This document shows positions 24,663 through 32,447 of a stretch of DNA of 64,000 nucleotides, piece by piece. Each line of letters begins with the position of its first letter. Position 1 is the first letter of the stretch. A program made the position numbers and the translations under genes. Origin of the DNA: Bacillota bacterium (GTDB lineage Bacteria; Bacillota; Clostridia; Christensenellales; SZUA-584); NCBI GenBank assembly GCA_023460085.1, contig JAEWRI010000012.1:45990-109989 (forward strand), in the 5' to 3' direction. Below the pieces are notes generated by a model. That model saw only the letters and a list, made by a program, of their open reading frames with translations, ran no database searches and was not told the origin of the DNA.

Positions 24663-25831
24663 GCCTGCTCCTTTGCGATCTCCTGCCAAAACGACGTCCC
24701 CGCCGTCCAGCCCTTCAGCCCGAGGTATTCCGCCGCCGTCGCGGCGATATCTGAAAATGTGCTTCGCGTACCGATGCCCGTGCCCGGCTTCACGCGGCTG
24801 CCCCATACGAGTATCGGGATGTACTCCCGCGAATGATCCGTGCTGGGCGTGGTGGGATCGCAGCCGTGGTCGGCGGTAAACAGCACCACATCGTCCTCGC
24901 GCAGCGACGCCAATATTTCCGGCACGCGCGCGTCGAGCGCCTCCAGCGCGTTCTTATACCCCTCCACGTTGTTTCGGTGCCCATACAGCATGTCGAAATC
25001 GACGAGGTTGGAGAACACGAGGCCGCTGAAATCCGAGCAGATGTAGTCGATGGTCGCGGTGATATCCGAGTCGTTGTCCTTGGTGTGGTTGCTGCGCGTG
25101 ATGCCCACGTTGGCGAATATGTCCTCTATCTTGCCCACCGCAGCGACCTCCATGCCCGCCTTTTGCACCGCGGAGAGTATCGTCTCTCCCGGCGGCGCGA
25201 AGGAAAAGTCGCGGCGGTTTGGGGTGCGCGTATAATTGCCCTCCGTGCCGATGAACGGCCGCGCAATCACGCGGCCCACGGCGAGGTCGCCTGTAAGCAT
25301 CGTGCGCGCCGTCTCGCAGATATGATACAGCTCCGGCAGCGGCACGACCGCCTCATGTGCGGCGATCTGGAACACGCTGTCCGCCGAGGTATATACGATG
25401 AGCGCGCCGGTGTCCACGTGCTGTTTTCCAAGCGTCTTGATAATTTCCGTACCCGACGCGGCATAGTTGCCGATGGTCTTCCGCCCCGCGGCTTTCTCGA
25501 AAGCGCGAATGAACTCCTCCGGGAAGCCCGCATGAAACGTCGGAAACGGCTGCTCCAGCGCCAGCCCCGCGATTTCGAAATGGCCGCCGGTGGTATCCTT
25601 GCCCGGAAACACCTCTGCGGCGCGGCCATATGCACCCGTAACATCCCCGACGCACGGAAGCTGCGGTTTGATTTTGCACATGCCCAGCCTTGCGAGATGC
25701 TCCAGCCGGATGTCCGGATAGGCCTCAATAACGTGTCCCAGCGTATCGGAGCCCTCGTCTCCAAAGCGCGCGGCGTCAGGCATCGCGCCTACGCCCACAC
25801 TGTCCATAACGATGATGATGAATTTGGCCAT
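24659..25831 (-). CDS. deoB: Phosphopentomutase
   Basis: DeoB interconverts (deoxy)ribose 1- and 5-phosphate, linking nucleoside breakdown to the pentose phosphate pathway. The 390-residue alkaline-phosphatase-superfamily enzyme starts AKFIIIVMDSVGVGAMPDA and carries GKDTTGGHFEIAG (catalytic Thr region), DFDMLYGHRNNVEGY and FTADHGCDPTTPSTDHSREY (metal ligands). GGGAGGGAGACAGC precedes ATG 25831. Confidence 0.97.
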   Translation of the reverse strand: MAKFIIIVMDSVGVGAMPDAARFGDEGSDTLGHVIEAYPDIRLEHLARLGMCKIKPQLPCVGDVTGAYGRAAEVFPGKDTTGGHFEIAGLALEQPFPTFHAGFPEEFIRAFEKAAGRKTIGNYAASGTEIIKTLGKQHVDTGALIVYTSADSVFQIAAHEAVVPLPELYHICETARTMLTGDLAVGRVIARPFIGTEGNYTRTPNRRDFSFAPPGETILSAVQKAGMEVAAVGKIEDIFANVGITRSNHTKDNDSDITATIDYICSDFSGLVFSNLVDFDMLYGHRNNVEGYKNALEALDARVPEILASLREDDVVLFTADHGCDPTTPSTDHSREYIPILVWGSRVKPGTGIGTRSTFSDIAATAAEYLGLKGWTAGTSFWQEIAKEQA

Positions 25832-25855
25832 GCTGTCTCCCTCCCTGCCTGTCCC

Positions 25856-25861
25856 ATTATA
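25856..25861 (-). promoter_or_regulatory. -10 box of deoB-punA
   Basis: TATAAT on the minus strand about 25 bases before the deoB start. The -35 region is weak (GTGTTG with a 17-base spacer). Confidence 0.45.
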
Positions 25862-25920
25862 TCACAAAAACGAATTTGCAACACCGGAAGCGGCAGGAGC
25901 TTCCGCATCCCCGCAATCCC

Positions 25921-25973
25921 TTGACATTTTTAGGTTATTAACGTACAATGTTCTTATAAGAACAGTGTGCGTT
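25921..25973 (+). promoter_or_regulatory. Promoter and TetR-type operator of the 25990 operon
   Basis: TTGACA (25921-25926), 17 bases, TACAAT (25944-25949): a near-consensus promoter. A 34-base inverted repeat (25940-25973), 15 of 17 pairs matched with a perfect TTCTTATAAGAA core (25951-25962), covers the -10 and start site, the usual place for an autorepressor. Confidence 0.8.
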
Positions 25974-25989
25974 ATTACAAGGAGATGCC

Positions 25990-26598
25990 ATGCAGTTTCA
26001 AAAGGACGATATACGGGAAAGCATTCTCGCCGCGGCACGGCAGGAGTTTTGGGGAAAAGGATTTGAGAAGGCATCCATACGGAACATCTGCCGCATGGCA
26101 AAAACATCTACGAGCAACCTGTATAACTATTTTCGCGATAAAGGCGCGCTGTTTTCAGCAGTCGTGGAACCAACGCTGTCCGCCATGCGGGAAGGCATGG
26201 AACAACTGAGCGCTCGGGACCGCGCAGAAAATGCAGCGCCGTATTCCATAGACGCCCAAAGCGCGGTCATCGTCAAAATCATGGCGTTCGTGTTTTCCCG
26301 TGAAGCCGACCTAAAGCTGCTTCTTTTCTGCTCATCCGGTTCTCCCCTCGCCGGTTTCAAAGATGATGTAATCCATGCTCTGTCGGGGATTCTGAACAGT
26401 TGGGCAAATCAAATTTCACTTGCCGGACATGTACCGGAGTTTTTTACCGATATGGTGGCATCGTTCTACATCGGCGTCATGGAACAGATGCTCCTCAAAG
26501 GGATATCCCAAGAACAGGCACAGGAACATTTCGGCGCATTTCTGCAGTTCGTCTATGGCGGCTGGAGTGCGGTATTGAATACCAATATTTCATATTAA
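25990..26598 (+). CDS. TetR/AcrR family regulator
   Basis: The 202-residue protein begins with a TetR HTH (ESILAAARQEFWGKGFEKASIRNICRMAKTSTSNLYNYFRDKGALF, about residues 10-56); the C-terminal ligand domain is variable. GGAG lies 7 bases before ATG 25990. The adjacent methyltransferase gene starts 15 bases after its stop, so both are probably controlled by the palindrome at 25940-25973. Confidence 0.9.
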   Translation: MQFQKDDIRESILAAARQEFWGKGFEKASIRNICRMAKTSTSNLYNYFRDKGALFSAVVEPTLSAMREGMEQLSARDRAENAAPYSIDAQSAVIVKIMAFVFSREADLKLLLFCSSGSPLAGFKDDVIHALSGILNSWANQISLAGHVPEFFTDMVASFYIGVMEQMLLKGISQEQAQEHFGAFLQFVYGGWSAVLNTNISY

Positions 26599-26613
26599 TA
26601 AGGGGTTAAAATT

Positions 26614-27495
26614 ATGGTAAGAAGGATTGAATCGCAAACCTCTCGGACGGCTGAATTCACCTGTACCGCAAGATGCCTGTCCTATCTGGAAAAAAGGCCT
26701 CAGTACCACAGTGACGACAACCTCGCTCTGGTCATCATGAACTCGCTGGTAAAGCTGCTTTTGCGAATTCCCTTGGCCCGTCATGCGCTATTGAGCAGCT
26801 TTCCCGTCGGAATGTACGAGTACGTCATCGCGAGGACGAAGTACATCGACGAGGCGGTACAGTCTGCGTTGCGGGGCGGAGTGGATCAAGTGCTGATACT
26901 GGGAGCGGGCTTTGATACCCGTGGCATTCGATTTCAGAAAATGGCAGGCAGTACAAAGGTATTTGAACTGGATGCGCCTGTCACGCAGCAGGCGAAGATC
27001 CGGAGATATATACAGAAAAAGATTGCTGCCCCACATAATCTGTTATTTATTCCGGTAGACTTTGACACGCAGCGCATACCTGACAGGCTCTCCGAGTGCG
27101 GCTTCGAGAGGAACCGAAAGTGCCTTGTTGTTATGGAGGGGCTCACGATGTACCTTCAGCCTGCTTCGGCAGCGGAGCTGTTTTCTGTCATCCGGGATTT
27201 CACTGGCACGGGAAGCCGCGTCGTGTTCGATTTCATCCATGCTTCCGTACTGCGGCAGGAAAACCGCTATGACGGGGAAAAGCACCTGACGAAGAATACC
27301 GCCAAAAGCGGCGAGCGGTTCTGCTTCGGGTTGGAGAAAGACGCCGTTCCCGGTTTCCTGTCCGAATATGGGCTTGACGCTGAGGATATCGCGGACAGCG
27401 CAGAGCTGGAGCAGAGGTTCTTTCGCAGCCTTGACGGGAAGCCGGACGCCACTGTGAACGGCACCCACTGCATTGTTACCGCGATAAAAAAATAG
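26614..27495 (+). CDS. Class I SAM-dependent methyltransferase, leucine carboxyl methyltransferase (LCM) family
   Basis: The 293-residue protein has the LCM/PPM1-like fold signature: AEFTCTARCLSYLE at the N-terminus, VLILGAGFDTRGIRF (SAM-binding loop), VFELDAPVTQQAKI (acidic residue for SAM ribose), FIPVDFD and VVMEGLTMYLQ. Bacterial members methylate small molecules or natural products; the substrate is not known. It is co-transcribed with the TetR regulator, a pattern typical of inducible detoxification or secondary-metabolite genes. It is convergent with trmD 12 bases away. Confidence 0.82.
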   Translation: MVRRIESQTSRTAEFTCTARCLSYLEKRPQYHSDDNLALVIMNSLVKLLLRIPLARHALLSSFPVGMYEYVIARTKYIDEAVQSALRGGVDQVLILGAGFDTRGIRFQKMAGSTKVFELDAPVTQQAKIRRYIQKKIAAPHNLLFIPVDFDTQRIPDRLSECGFERNRKCLVVMEGLTMYLQPASAAELFSVIRDFTGTGSRVVFDFIHASVLRQENRYDGEKHLTKNTAKSGERFCFGLEKDAVPGFLSEYGLDAEDIADSAELEQRFFRSLDGKPDATVNGTHCIVTAIKK

Positions 27496-27507
27496 AGACG
27501 GACCGCC

Positions 27508-28248
27508 CTATTCAGGCTGCTCGTCATTTTGCGTTATATAGTTAATATCCTTCTTCGTCAGCCGCGCCTTTGCCAGCAGGTCGGGCCGGCGCCGCGCGGT
27601 CTCCTTCAGCGACTGCTGTCTCCGGTATTTCTGCACATTGGCGTGGTGTCCGGTAAGCAGCACCTCCGGAATGGGCTCGCCCTCCCACTCGGCGGGACGC
27701 GTATACTGCGGATATTCCAGCAGCGACTCGGAGAACGACTCCCCCGCCGCGGATTCCTCGTTGCCCAGTACACCTTCGATGTGGCGGATGCAGGAATCAA
27801 TCAGCGCCATCGCCGCAATCTCACCGCCTGTCAGCACGAAATCCCCCACGGACACTTCCATATCGATGTGCCGGCGCAGCACGCGGGCATCCACGCCCTC
27901 GTAATGTCCGCACAGTATGTTGATAGTCCTGTACTGCGAAAGCGCCAGCACCAGCGGATGGCGCAGTTTCTTGCCGCATGGTGACATGTATACGTTGAGG
28001 CACGGCTTTTCAGAGCGTGAGACAACGTCCCGAAAGCATGCATCCACCGGTTCCGGCTTCATCACCATGCCAACACCGCCGCCCATCGGGTAATCGTCCG
28101 CACGGTGATGCTTATCGGTGGTGTAGCCGCGGATATCGATGGCGTTGACCTCAATGAGCCCTGCTTTGATGGCACGGCCCCAGATGCTGGACGCGCATAC
28201 GGACGCGAACATGTCCGGAAACAGCGTCAGCACGTTATAGGTCGTCAT
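27508..28248 (-). CDS. trmD: tRNA (guanine37-N1)-methyltransferase
   Basis: TrmD methylates G37 of tRNAs and prevents frameshifting. The 246-residue protein has the SPOUT knot segments YPMGGGVGMVMKPEPV, LCGHYEGVDARV and VGDFVLTGGEIAAM, and a C-terminal HANVQKYRRQQSLKETARRRPDLL. ATG 28248 lies 14 bases inside the 3' end of rimM. It closes the rpsP operon; rplS, the usual next gene, is absent and a convergent methyltransferase gene lies there instead. Confidence 0.97.
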   Translation of the reverse strand: MTTYNVLTLFPDMFASVCASSIWGRAIKAGLIEVNAIDIRGYTTDKHHRADDYPMGGGVGMVMKPEPVDACFRDVVSRSEKPCLNVYMSPCGKKLRHPLVLALSQYRTINILCGHYEGVDARVLRRHIDMEVSVGDFVLTGGEIAAMALIDSCIRHIEGVLGNEESAAGESFSESLLEYPQYTRPAEWEGEPIPEVLLTGHHANVQKYRRQQSLKETARRRPDLLAKARLTKKDINYITQNDEQPE

Positions 28249-28744
28249 ACACCGCAACCTCCAGAAGCGCCGCCGCGTCCAGCTCGATAACACCCTCTGC
28301 CACGTCGATGCGCCTGATGACACGCTTCAGCGCCGGAAACATGAAGCTGCGCTCCCCCTTCACCACATACACATCCGCCGCGCCATGCTGAAGCACATCC
28401 TGCAGCACACCCAGCTTCTTTCCGTCCGCAATGACCGCGATACCCAGGATATCCGAAACGTAATACTCTCCCTCGCCGGGTGCCTCCAGTTCGTTCCGTT
28501 CTGCGAACAGCGGCACATTTTTCATCAGCTCCGCATCGTTGCGCGTGTCTATGCCGTCGAAATGAACGTAAACAAAAGGCGCGTCTACACGGAGCGCTGT
28601 GTAAGCAACGCGCCGATGCCCTTCCGCACCTTTGATATACGCAGCTCCCCGGCTGCAGAATTCCTCGAAACGGTCCGAATACAGCCGCACTTTCAGATCC
28701 CCGCGGATGCCATGCGGCGATACCACACGCGCGATTTCAATCAT
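28235..28744 (-). CDS. rimM: 16S rRNA processing protein RimM
   Basis: RimM binds ribosomal protein S19 and assists 30S head maturation. The 169-residue protein has the N-terminal RimM domain (IEIARVVSPHGIRGDLKVRLYSD) and a C-terminal PRC barrel (YYVSDILGIAVIADGKKLGVLQDVLQHGAADVYVV). ATG 28744 overlaps the khpA stop by 8 bases. The frame is open to 28765 but upstream residues are not RimM-like. Confidence 0.96.
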   Translation of the reverse strand: MIEIARVVSPHGIRGDLKVRLYSDRFEEFCSRGAAYIKGAEGHRRVAYTALRVDAPFVYVHFDGIDTRNDAELMKNVPLFAERNELEAPGEGEYYVSDILGIAVIADGKKLGVLQDVLQHGAADVYVVKGERSFMFPALKRVIRRIDVAEGVIELDAAALLEVAVYDDL

Positions 28745-28973
28745 GCTCGACAATTTCGACCACATACTTCTTTTTGGATTTGGTGGACGCCGCCTTGACG
28801 ACCGCGCGGATCGCCTTGGCGATGCGTCCCTGTTTGCCGATGACCTTGCCCATATCTTCGCGTGCCACGGAAAGCTCGATGATAATGGACTTATCGTCCT
28901 CGGTCTGGCTGACCTTTACCTCTTCCGGCTTGTCCACAAGCGATTCAGCGATATATTTTACAAGCTCCAGCAT
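28737..28973 (-). CDS. khpA: KH-domain RNA-binding protein KhpA
   Basis: This 78-residue protein is a single type II KH domain: LELVKYIAESLVDKPEEV followed by DMGKVIGKQGRIAKAIRAVV, with the GxxG loop as GKQG. KhpA pairs with KhpB (Jag) to bind RNA and influence cell division in Firmicutes. ATG 28973 has GGAG 6 bases upstream. ATG 28985 overlaps the rpsP stop and lacks a usable ribosome-binding site. It always sits between rpsP and rimM in this order. Confidence 0.92.
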   Translation of the reverse strand: MLELVKYIAESLVDKPEEVKVSQTEDDKSIIIELSVAREDMGKVIGKQGRIAKAIRAVVKAASTKSKKKYVVEIVEHD

Positions 28974-28984
28974 AACATTCTCCA

Positions 28985-29224
28985 TCACTTCAGCACGCCG
29001 TTCTTCTTCAGAAGCGAACGTACCGTTTCCGTCGGCTGCGCGCCGTTTTTGATCCACGTAAGCGCCTTGTCGCCGTCAACGACGAATTTCTTGGTCATCG
29101 GATCGTAGTTGCCCAACTCCTCGATAAAGCGGCCGTCACGCGGGCTCCTTGCATCGGCCACGACCACGCGGTAAAACGGACTCTTCTTTGCGCCGATTCT
29201 CTTCAACCTGATTTTAACTGCCAT
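28985..29224 (-). CDS. rpsP: 30S ribosomal protein S16
   Basis: The 79-residue protein has the S16 motifs AVKIRLKRIGAKKSPFYRVVVADARSPRDGRFIEELG and YDPM. GGAGG precedes ATG 29224. It is the first ribosomal gene after ffh in the ylxM-ffh-rpsP-khpA-rimM-trmD operon. Confidence 0.98.
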   Translation of the reverse strand: MAVKIRLKRIGAKKSPFYRVVVADARSPRDGRFIEELGNYDPMTKKFVVDGDKALTWIKNGAQPTETVRSLLKKNGVLK

Positions 29225-29245
29225 AATATCCTCCCAAATTAAATA

Positions 29246-30562
29246 TCAGAACGGCATGCCGAACATACCCTTTTTGCGTTTGCCCGACATTCCCTTCATC
29301 AGCTTTGTCATCTGCTCGAACTGTGTGAGCAGCCGGTTCACGTCCTGCACTTTGGTACCGCTGCCTGCTGCAATGCGCTTCTTTCGGCTACCGCCGATAA
29401 TCTGCGGCCTGCGCCGCTCATCCGGCGTCATGGATTTGATGATCGCCTCGGTGCGTCCCATCTGCTTTTCGTCCACCTGAAGGCCGGAAAGCTTATTGCC
29501 GCCCGGCAGCATCGAGAGCATGTCGCCGAGGTTACCCATCTTCTTGAGCTCACCCATCTGATCCAAAAAGTCTTCCAGCGTGAACTCGGCCTTACGCAGC
29601 TTTTTCTCCAGCGCGGCGGCTTTGTCGGCCTCGAAGCTCTGCTCCGCCTTCTCGATCAGCGACAGCACGTCGCCCATGCCCAAGATACGCGAGGCCATGC
29701 GATCCGGATGGAACACCTCCACGTCGGTCAGCTTTTCGCCGATGCCCGCAAACTTGATGGGTTTGCCGGTTACGGCACGCACAGAGATAGCCGCACCGCC
29801 CCTCGCGTCGCCGTCCAGCTTGGACAGCACCACACCATCAAGCTCCAGCTTCTCGTTGAAAGCCGAGGCCGCGTTCACCGCGTCCTGTCCGGTCATCGCA
29901 TCCACTACGAGCAGCTTTTCGTGCGGCTTCACGGCGTCCGCGATGCGCTTCACCTCGTCCATCATGGCTTCGTCAATATGGAGACGGCCCGCCGTGTCGA
30001 GTATCAGCACGTCAACGAGTTTCTTCTCCGCCTCGGCAACGGCCTGCTTCGCGGTCTTTACCGGATCCTGCTGTCCCTTCTCGAAGAACAGCGCTCCCGC
30101 CTTTTCCGCCACAATGCCCAGCTGCTGTATGGCCGCGGGCCGGTATATGTCCAGCGCGGCGAGCATCACGCTGCGTCCGCTCTTTTTCCACATCGTTGCA
30201 AGCTTGCCGCACATCGTCGTTTTGCCCGCGCCCTGAAGGCCGCACATCATGACGATGGTAGGCGGATTCGCCGCGAAACGCACGCTCTCGCTTTTTTCGC
30301 CCAGCGTGGAAACAAGCTCGTCACGCACGATTTTGATCACCTGCTGCCCAGGAGTCAGGCTGGTCAGCACGTCCTGTCCGACCGCGCGATCCGTGATGCG
30401 CGCAATCAGCTCCTTTACAACCTTGAAGTTGACGTCCGCCTCCAGAAGCACCAGTTTGACTTCCTTCAGCGCGGCCTTCACCTCCAGATCGGTCAGTCTT
30501 CCGCGGTTCGTTATTTTAGAAAAGACGTGCTGCAGCTTTTCCGCAAGTCCCTCAAATGCCAT
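29246..30562 (-). CDS. ffh: Signal recognition particle protein Ffh
   Basis: Ffh binds signal sequences and 4.5S/6S RNA, and docks with FtsY (31536-32441). The 438-residue protein has an N domain, a G domain with GLQGAGKTTMCGKLA, DTAGRLHIDE and SKLDGDARGGAA, and a C-terminal methionine-rich M domain (MGELKKMGNLGDMLSMLPG ... MTKLMKGM). The start overlaps the ylxM end by 11 bases. Confidence 0.98.
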   Translation of the reverse strand: MAFEGLAEKLQHVFSKITNRGRLTDLEVKAALKEVKLVLLEADVNFKVVKELIARITDRAVGQDVLTSLTPGQQVIKIVRDELVSTLGEKSESVRFAANPPTIVMMCGLQGAGKTTMCGKLATMWKKSGRSVMLAALDIYRPAAIQQLGIVAEKAGALFFEKGQQDPVKTAKQAVAEAEKKLVDVLILDTAGRLHIDEAMMDEVKRIADAVKPHEKLLVVDAMTGQDAVNAASAFNEKLELDGVVLSKLDGDARGGAAISVRAVTGKPIKFAGIGEKLTDVEVFHPDRMASRILGMGDVLSLIEKAEQSFEADKAAALEKKLRKAEFTLEDFLDQMGELKKMGNLGDMLSMLPGGNKLSGLQVDEKQMGRTEAIIKSMTPDERRRPQIIGGSRKKRIAAGSGTKVQDVNRLLTQFEQMTKLMKGMSGKRKKGMFGMPF

Positions 30563-30890
30563 TCTCGCTCTCCCACAGGCCGGATATCTCCTCGAGTATT
30601 CCGGTCAGTTCCTCGTTACCCTTTGAGGCCTCCATCGCGCGGCTCACGGCCAACAGCGTGCTGACCCGTTTGCGCGACATTCCCAGCCTTTCCTCCGTAT
30701 CATGCAGCTTTTCGCGCGCCTTTTCGATGCCGTCGCGCACCGCTTGACGCGTGGTGTTCTCGATATCCGCGATCTCCGTCAGCGAATAATCCTGATTGTA
30801 GTACATATCGCACAGCCTGCGCTGTTTTTCGGTCAGCAGTCCGGCGTACATGTCGAGCAGTACAACCGTCTCAAAATCCTTTTCCACCAT
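30552..30890 (-). CDS. ylxM: YlxM family HTH protein (SRP-associated)
   Basis: This 112-residue protein has the YlxM/p13 pattern: EKDFETVVLLDMYAGLLTEKQRRLCDMYYNQDYSLTEIADIENTTRQAVRDGIEKAREKL, a sigma-70 region 4-like HTH. In streptococci YlxM binds SRP RNA and modulates targeting. ATG 30890 is the likely start; a GTG at 30911 is also open. It leads the operon directly upstream of ffh. Confidence 0.93.
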   Translation of the reverse strand: MVEKDFETVVLLDMYAGLLTEKQRRLCDMYYNQDYSLTEIADIENTTRQAVRDGIEKAREKLHDTEERLGMSRKRVSTLLAVSRAMEASKGNEELTGILEEISGLWESENGI

Positions 30891-30921
30891 CGTCCGCCTT
30901 GTCTTCGCCACGCGGCTCTTA

Positions 30922-30945
30922 CTGTAAAGTAAATTCGCTTTACAG
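30922..30945 (-). repeat. Inverted repeat in the ylxM-ffh leader
   Basis: CTGTAAAG (30922-30929) and CTTTACAG (30938-30945), perfect 8-bp arms with an 8-base spacer. It lies just downstream of the promoter at about +5 to +28, either as an operator or as a 5' hairpin. Confidence 0.5.
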
Positions 30946-30949
30946 ATTG

Positions 30950-30977
30950 ATTATATCGATTTCAGCCTGTTTGTCAA
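30950..30977 (-). promoter_or_regulatory. Promoter of ylxM-ffh-rpsP-khpA-rimM-trmD
   Basis: Minus strand TTGACA (30977-30972), 16 bases, TATAAT (30955-30950): both hexamers are perfect. Confidence 0.85.
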
Positions 30978-31071
30978 TATCATTCTCAAACCGCAGCAAA
31001 ATCAAAATTCATGTTCGTGGTAAATATTCCGCAGCCGTGATATACTAAAAAAACGATTTGGGAGGTTACCT

Positions 31072-31530
31072 ATGAAAGAAGAGCACTTCAGGGCATTGTC
31101 CGCCGTCTTTCCCGTAATACTGCGCACGGCGGATAACAGGAAACAAGTGCTGCTGCACCGCAGGGCCAACACCGGGTATATGGACGGCATGCTGGATTTC
31201 GCGGGCAGCGGTCATGTGGACGAAAATGAAAGCGCGACACAGGCAGTCGTCCGCGAATGTATGGAGGAATTGGGCATCATCGTGCACCCTGAAGACGTCT
31301 CCTTTGCGCACCTATCCCATCGCCTCAATCAGAACAGCCAATATACATATTATGATATATACTTCTTTGTCCGCGCTTACGAGGGCACGCCCTATATCGC
31401 AGAACCGGATAAAAGCACACAGTTGGAATGGTTCGACGTGGAAGCCCTGCCCGCGGACGTCATCGAAATCCGCAAAATGGCGCTGGGGCAGCTGCTCCGC
31501 TCCATATACTACAGCGAAGTGAGCGCCTGA
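31072..31530 (+). CDS. NUDIX hydrolase
   Basis: The 152-residue protein has a complete Nudix box from GHVDENE to REcmEELGI (about residues 44-66), which fits GX5EX7REUXEEXGU. Nudix enzymes hydrolyse nucleoside diphosphates linked to other moieties; the substrate is not predictable. GGGAGG lies 7 bases before ATG 31072, and TGATATACT (extended -10) lies about 30 bases upstream. It is convergent with ftsY with only 5 bases between stop codons. Confidence 0.9.
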   Translation: MKEEHFRALSAVFPVILRTADNRKQVLLHRRANTGYMDGMLDFAGSGHVDENESATQAVVRECMEELGIIVHPEDVSFAHLSHRLNQNSQYTYYDIYFFVRAYEGTPYIAEPDKSTQLEWFDVEALPADVIEIRKMALGQLLRSIYYSEVSA

Positions 31531-31535
31531 AACGC

Positions 31536-32441
31536 TTACCCTATCAGGCTTTTTGCAAACGCATCCGCTTCGAAGGGCTGCAAATCCTCCATGCCTTCGC
31601 CCACGCCCAGAAAAACGACCGGCAGGCCCAGTTCATGCTTGATGGCGAGCACGATGCCGCCCTTGGCGGTACCGTCTATTTTGGTCAGTATGAGGCCGGA
31701 AAGCTCCGTCACCTGCGCGAATTCTTTGGCTTGAGAGATGGCATTCTGGCCTGTCGTAGCATCCAGCACAAGGTAAGTGCGGCGATGCGCCTCGTCATAG
31801 CGCTTCTCGATCACGCGGCTGATTTTATTAAGCTCCGTCATCAGATTCTTTTTGTTGTGCAGCCGGCCCGCGGTGTCGCAAATTACCAGATCGGTGCCGC
31901 GATGCCCAGCGGAGTCCACCGCGTCGAACACGACCGCCGCCGGATCCGCACCCTCTCCATACTTCACAACCTTGGCGCCCGCACGGTTGGCCCATTCGGT
32001 CAGCTGCTCTGCCGCCGCCGCGCGGAAGGTGTCCGCCGCGGCCAGCACCACGCTTTTACCACGCGAAATGTAATAGTGAGACAGCTTTCCGATGGCGGTG
32101 GTTTTGCCCACACCATTGACGCCCACAATTAGCATCGCACCCGGCAATGCCACGTCGTCCGCGCCGCCGCGCAGCATATCGGCGATAATCTGCGTCAGCA
32201 GATCCTTCACGCCGGAGGTCTCGGTAATCTTCTGCTCCTTCACGCGCTTTTTGAGCGCTTCCATGATGCTCCCCGCTGCACCCACGCCGATGTCGCAGAG
32301 TATCAGCGTCTCCTCCAGCTCATCATAGAAATCCTCGTCTATCTTTTTAAACGCGGCGAGTACGCCGCCCACTTTGGACGAGATATTGTCGCGGGTCTTT
32401 TTCAGACCGCCCTTAATTTTTTCAAACCAGTTTTCTGCCAT
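31536..32441 (-). CDS. ftsY: Signal recognition particle receptor FtsY
   Basis: FtsY is the membrane-associated GTPase that receives SRP-ribosome complexes. The 301-residue protein has a short A region, the N domain and the G domain with VGVNGVGKTTAIGKLSHYY, DTFRAAAAEQL, DTAGRLHNKKNLM and TKIDGTAKGG. It begins 6 bases after the smc stop, so smc-ftsY are co-transcribed. Confidence 0.97.
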   Translation of the reverse strand: MAENWFEKIKGGLKKTRDNISSKVGGVLAAFKKIDEDFYDELEETLILCDIGVGAAGSIMEALKKRVKEQKITETSGVKDLLTQIIADMLRGGADDVALPGAMLIVGVNGVGKTTAIGKLSHYYISRGKSVVLAAADTFRAAAAEQLTEWANRAGAKVVKYGEGADPAAVVFDAVDSAGHRGTDLVICDTAGRLHNKKNLMTELNKISRVIEKRYDEAHRRTYLVLDATTGQNAISQAKEFAQVTELSGLILTKIDGTAKGGIVLAIKHELGLPVVFLGVGEGMEDLQPFEADAFAKSLIG

Positions 32442-32447
32442 ATTCCC

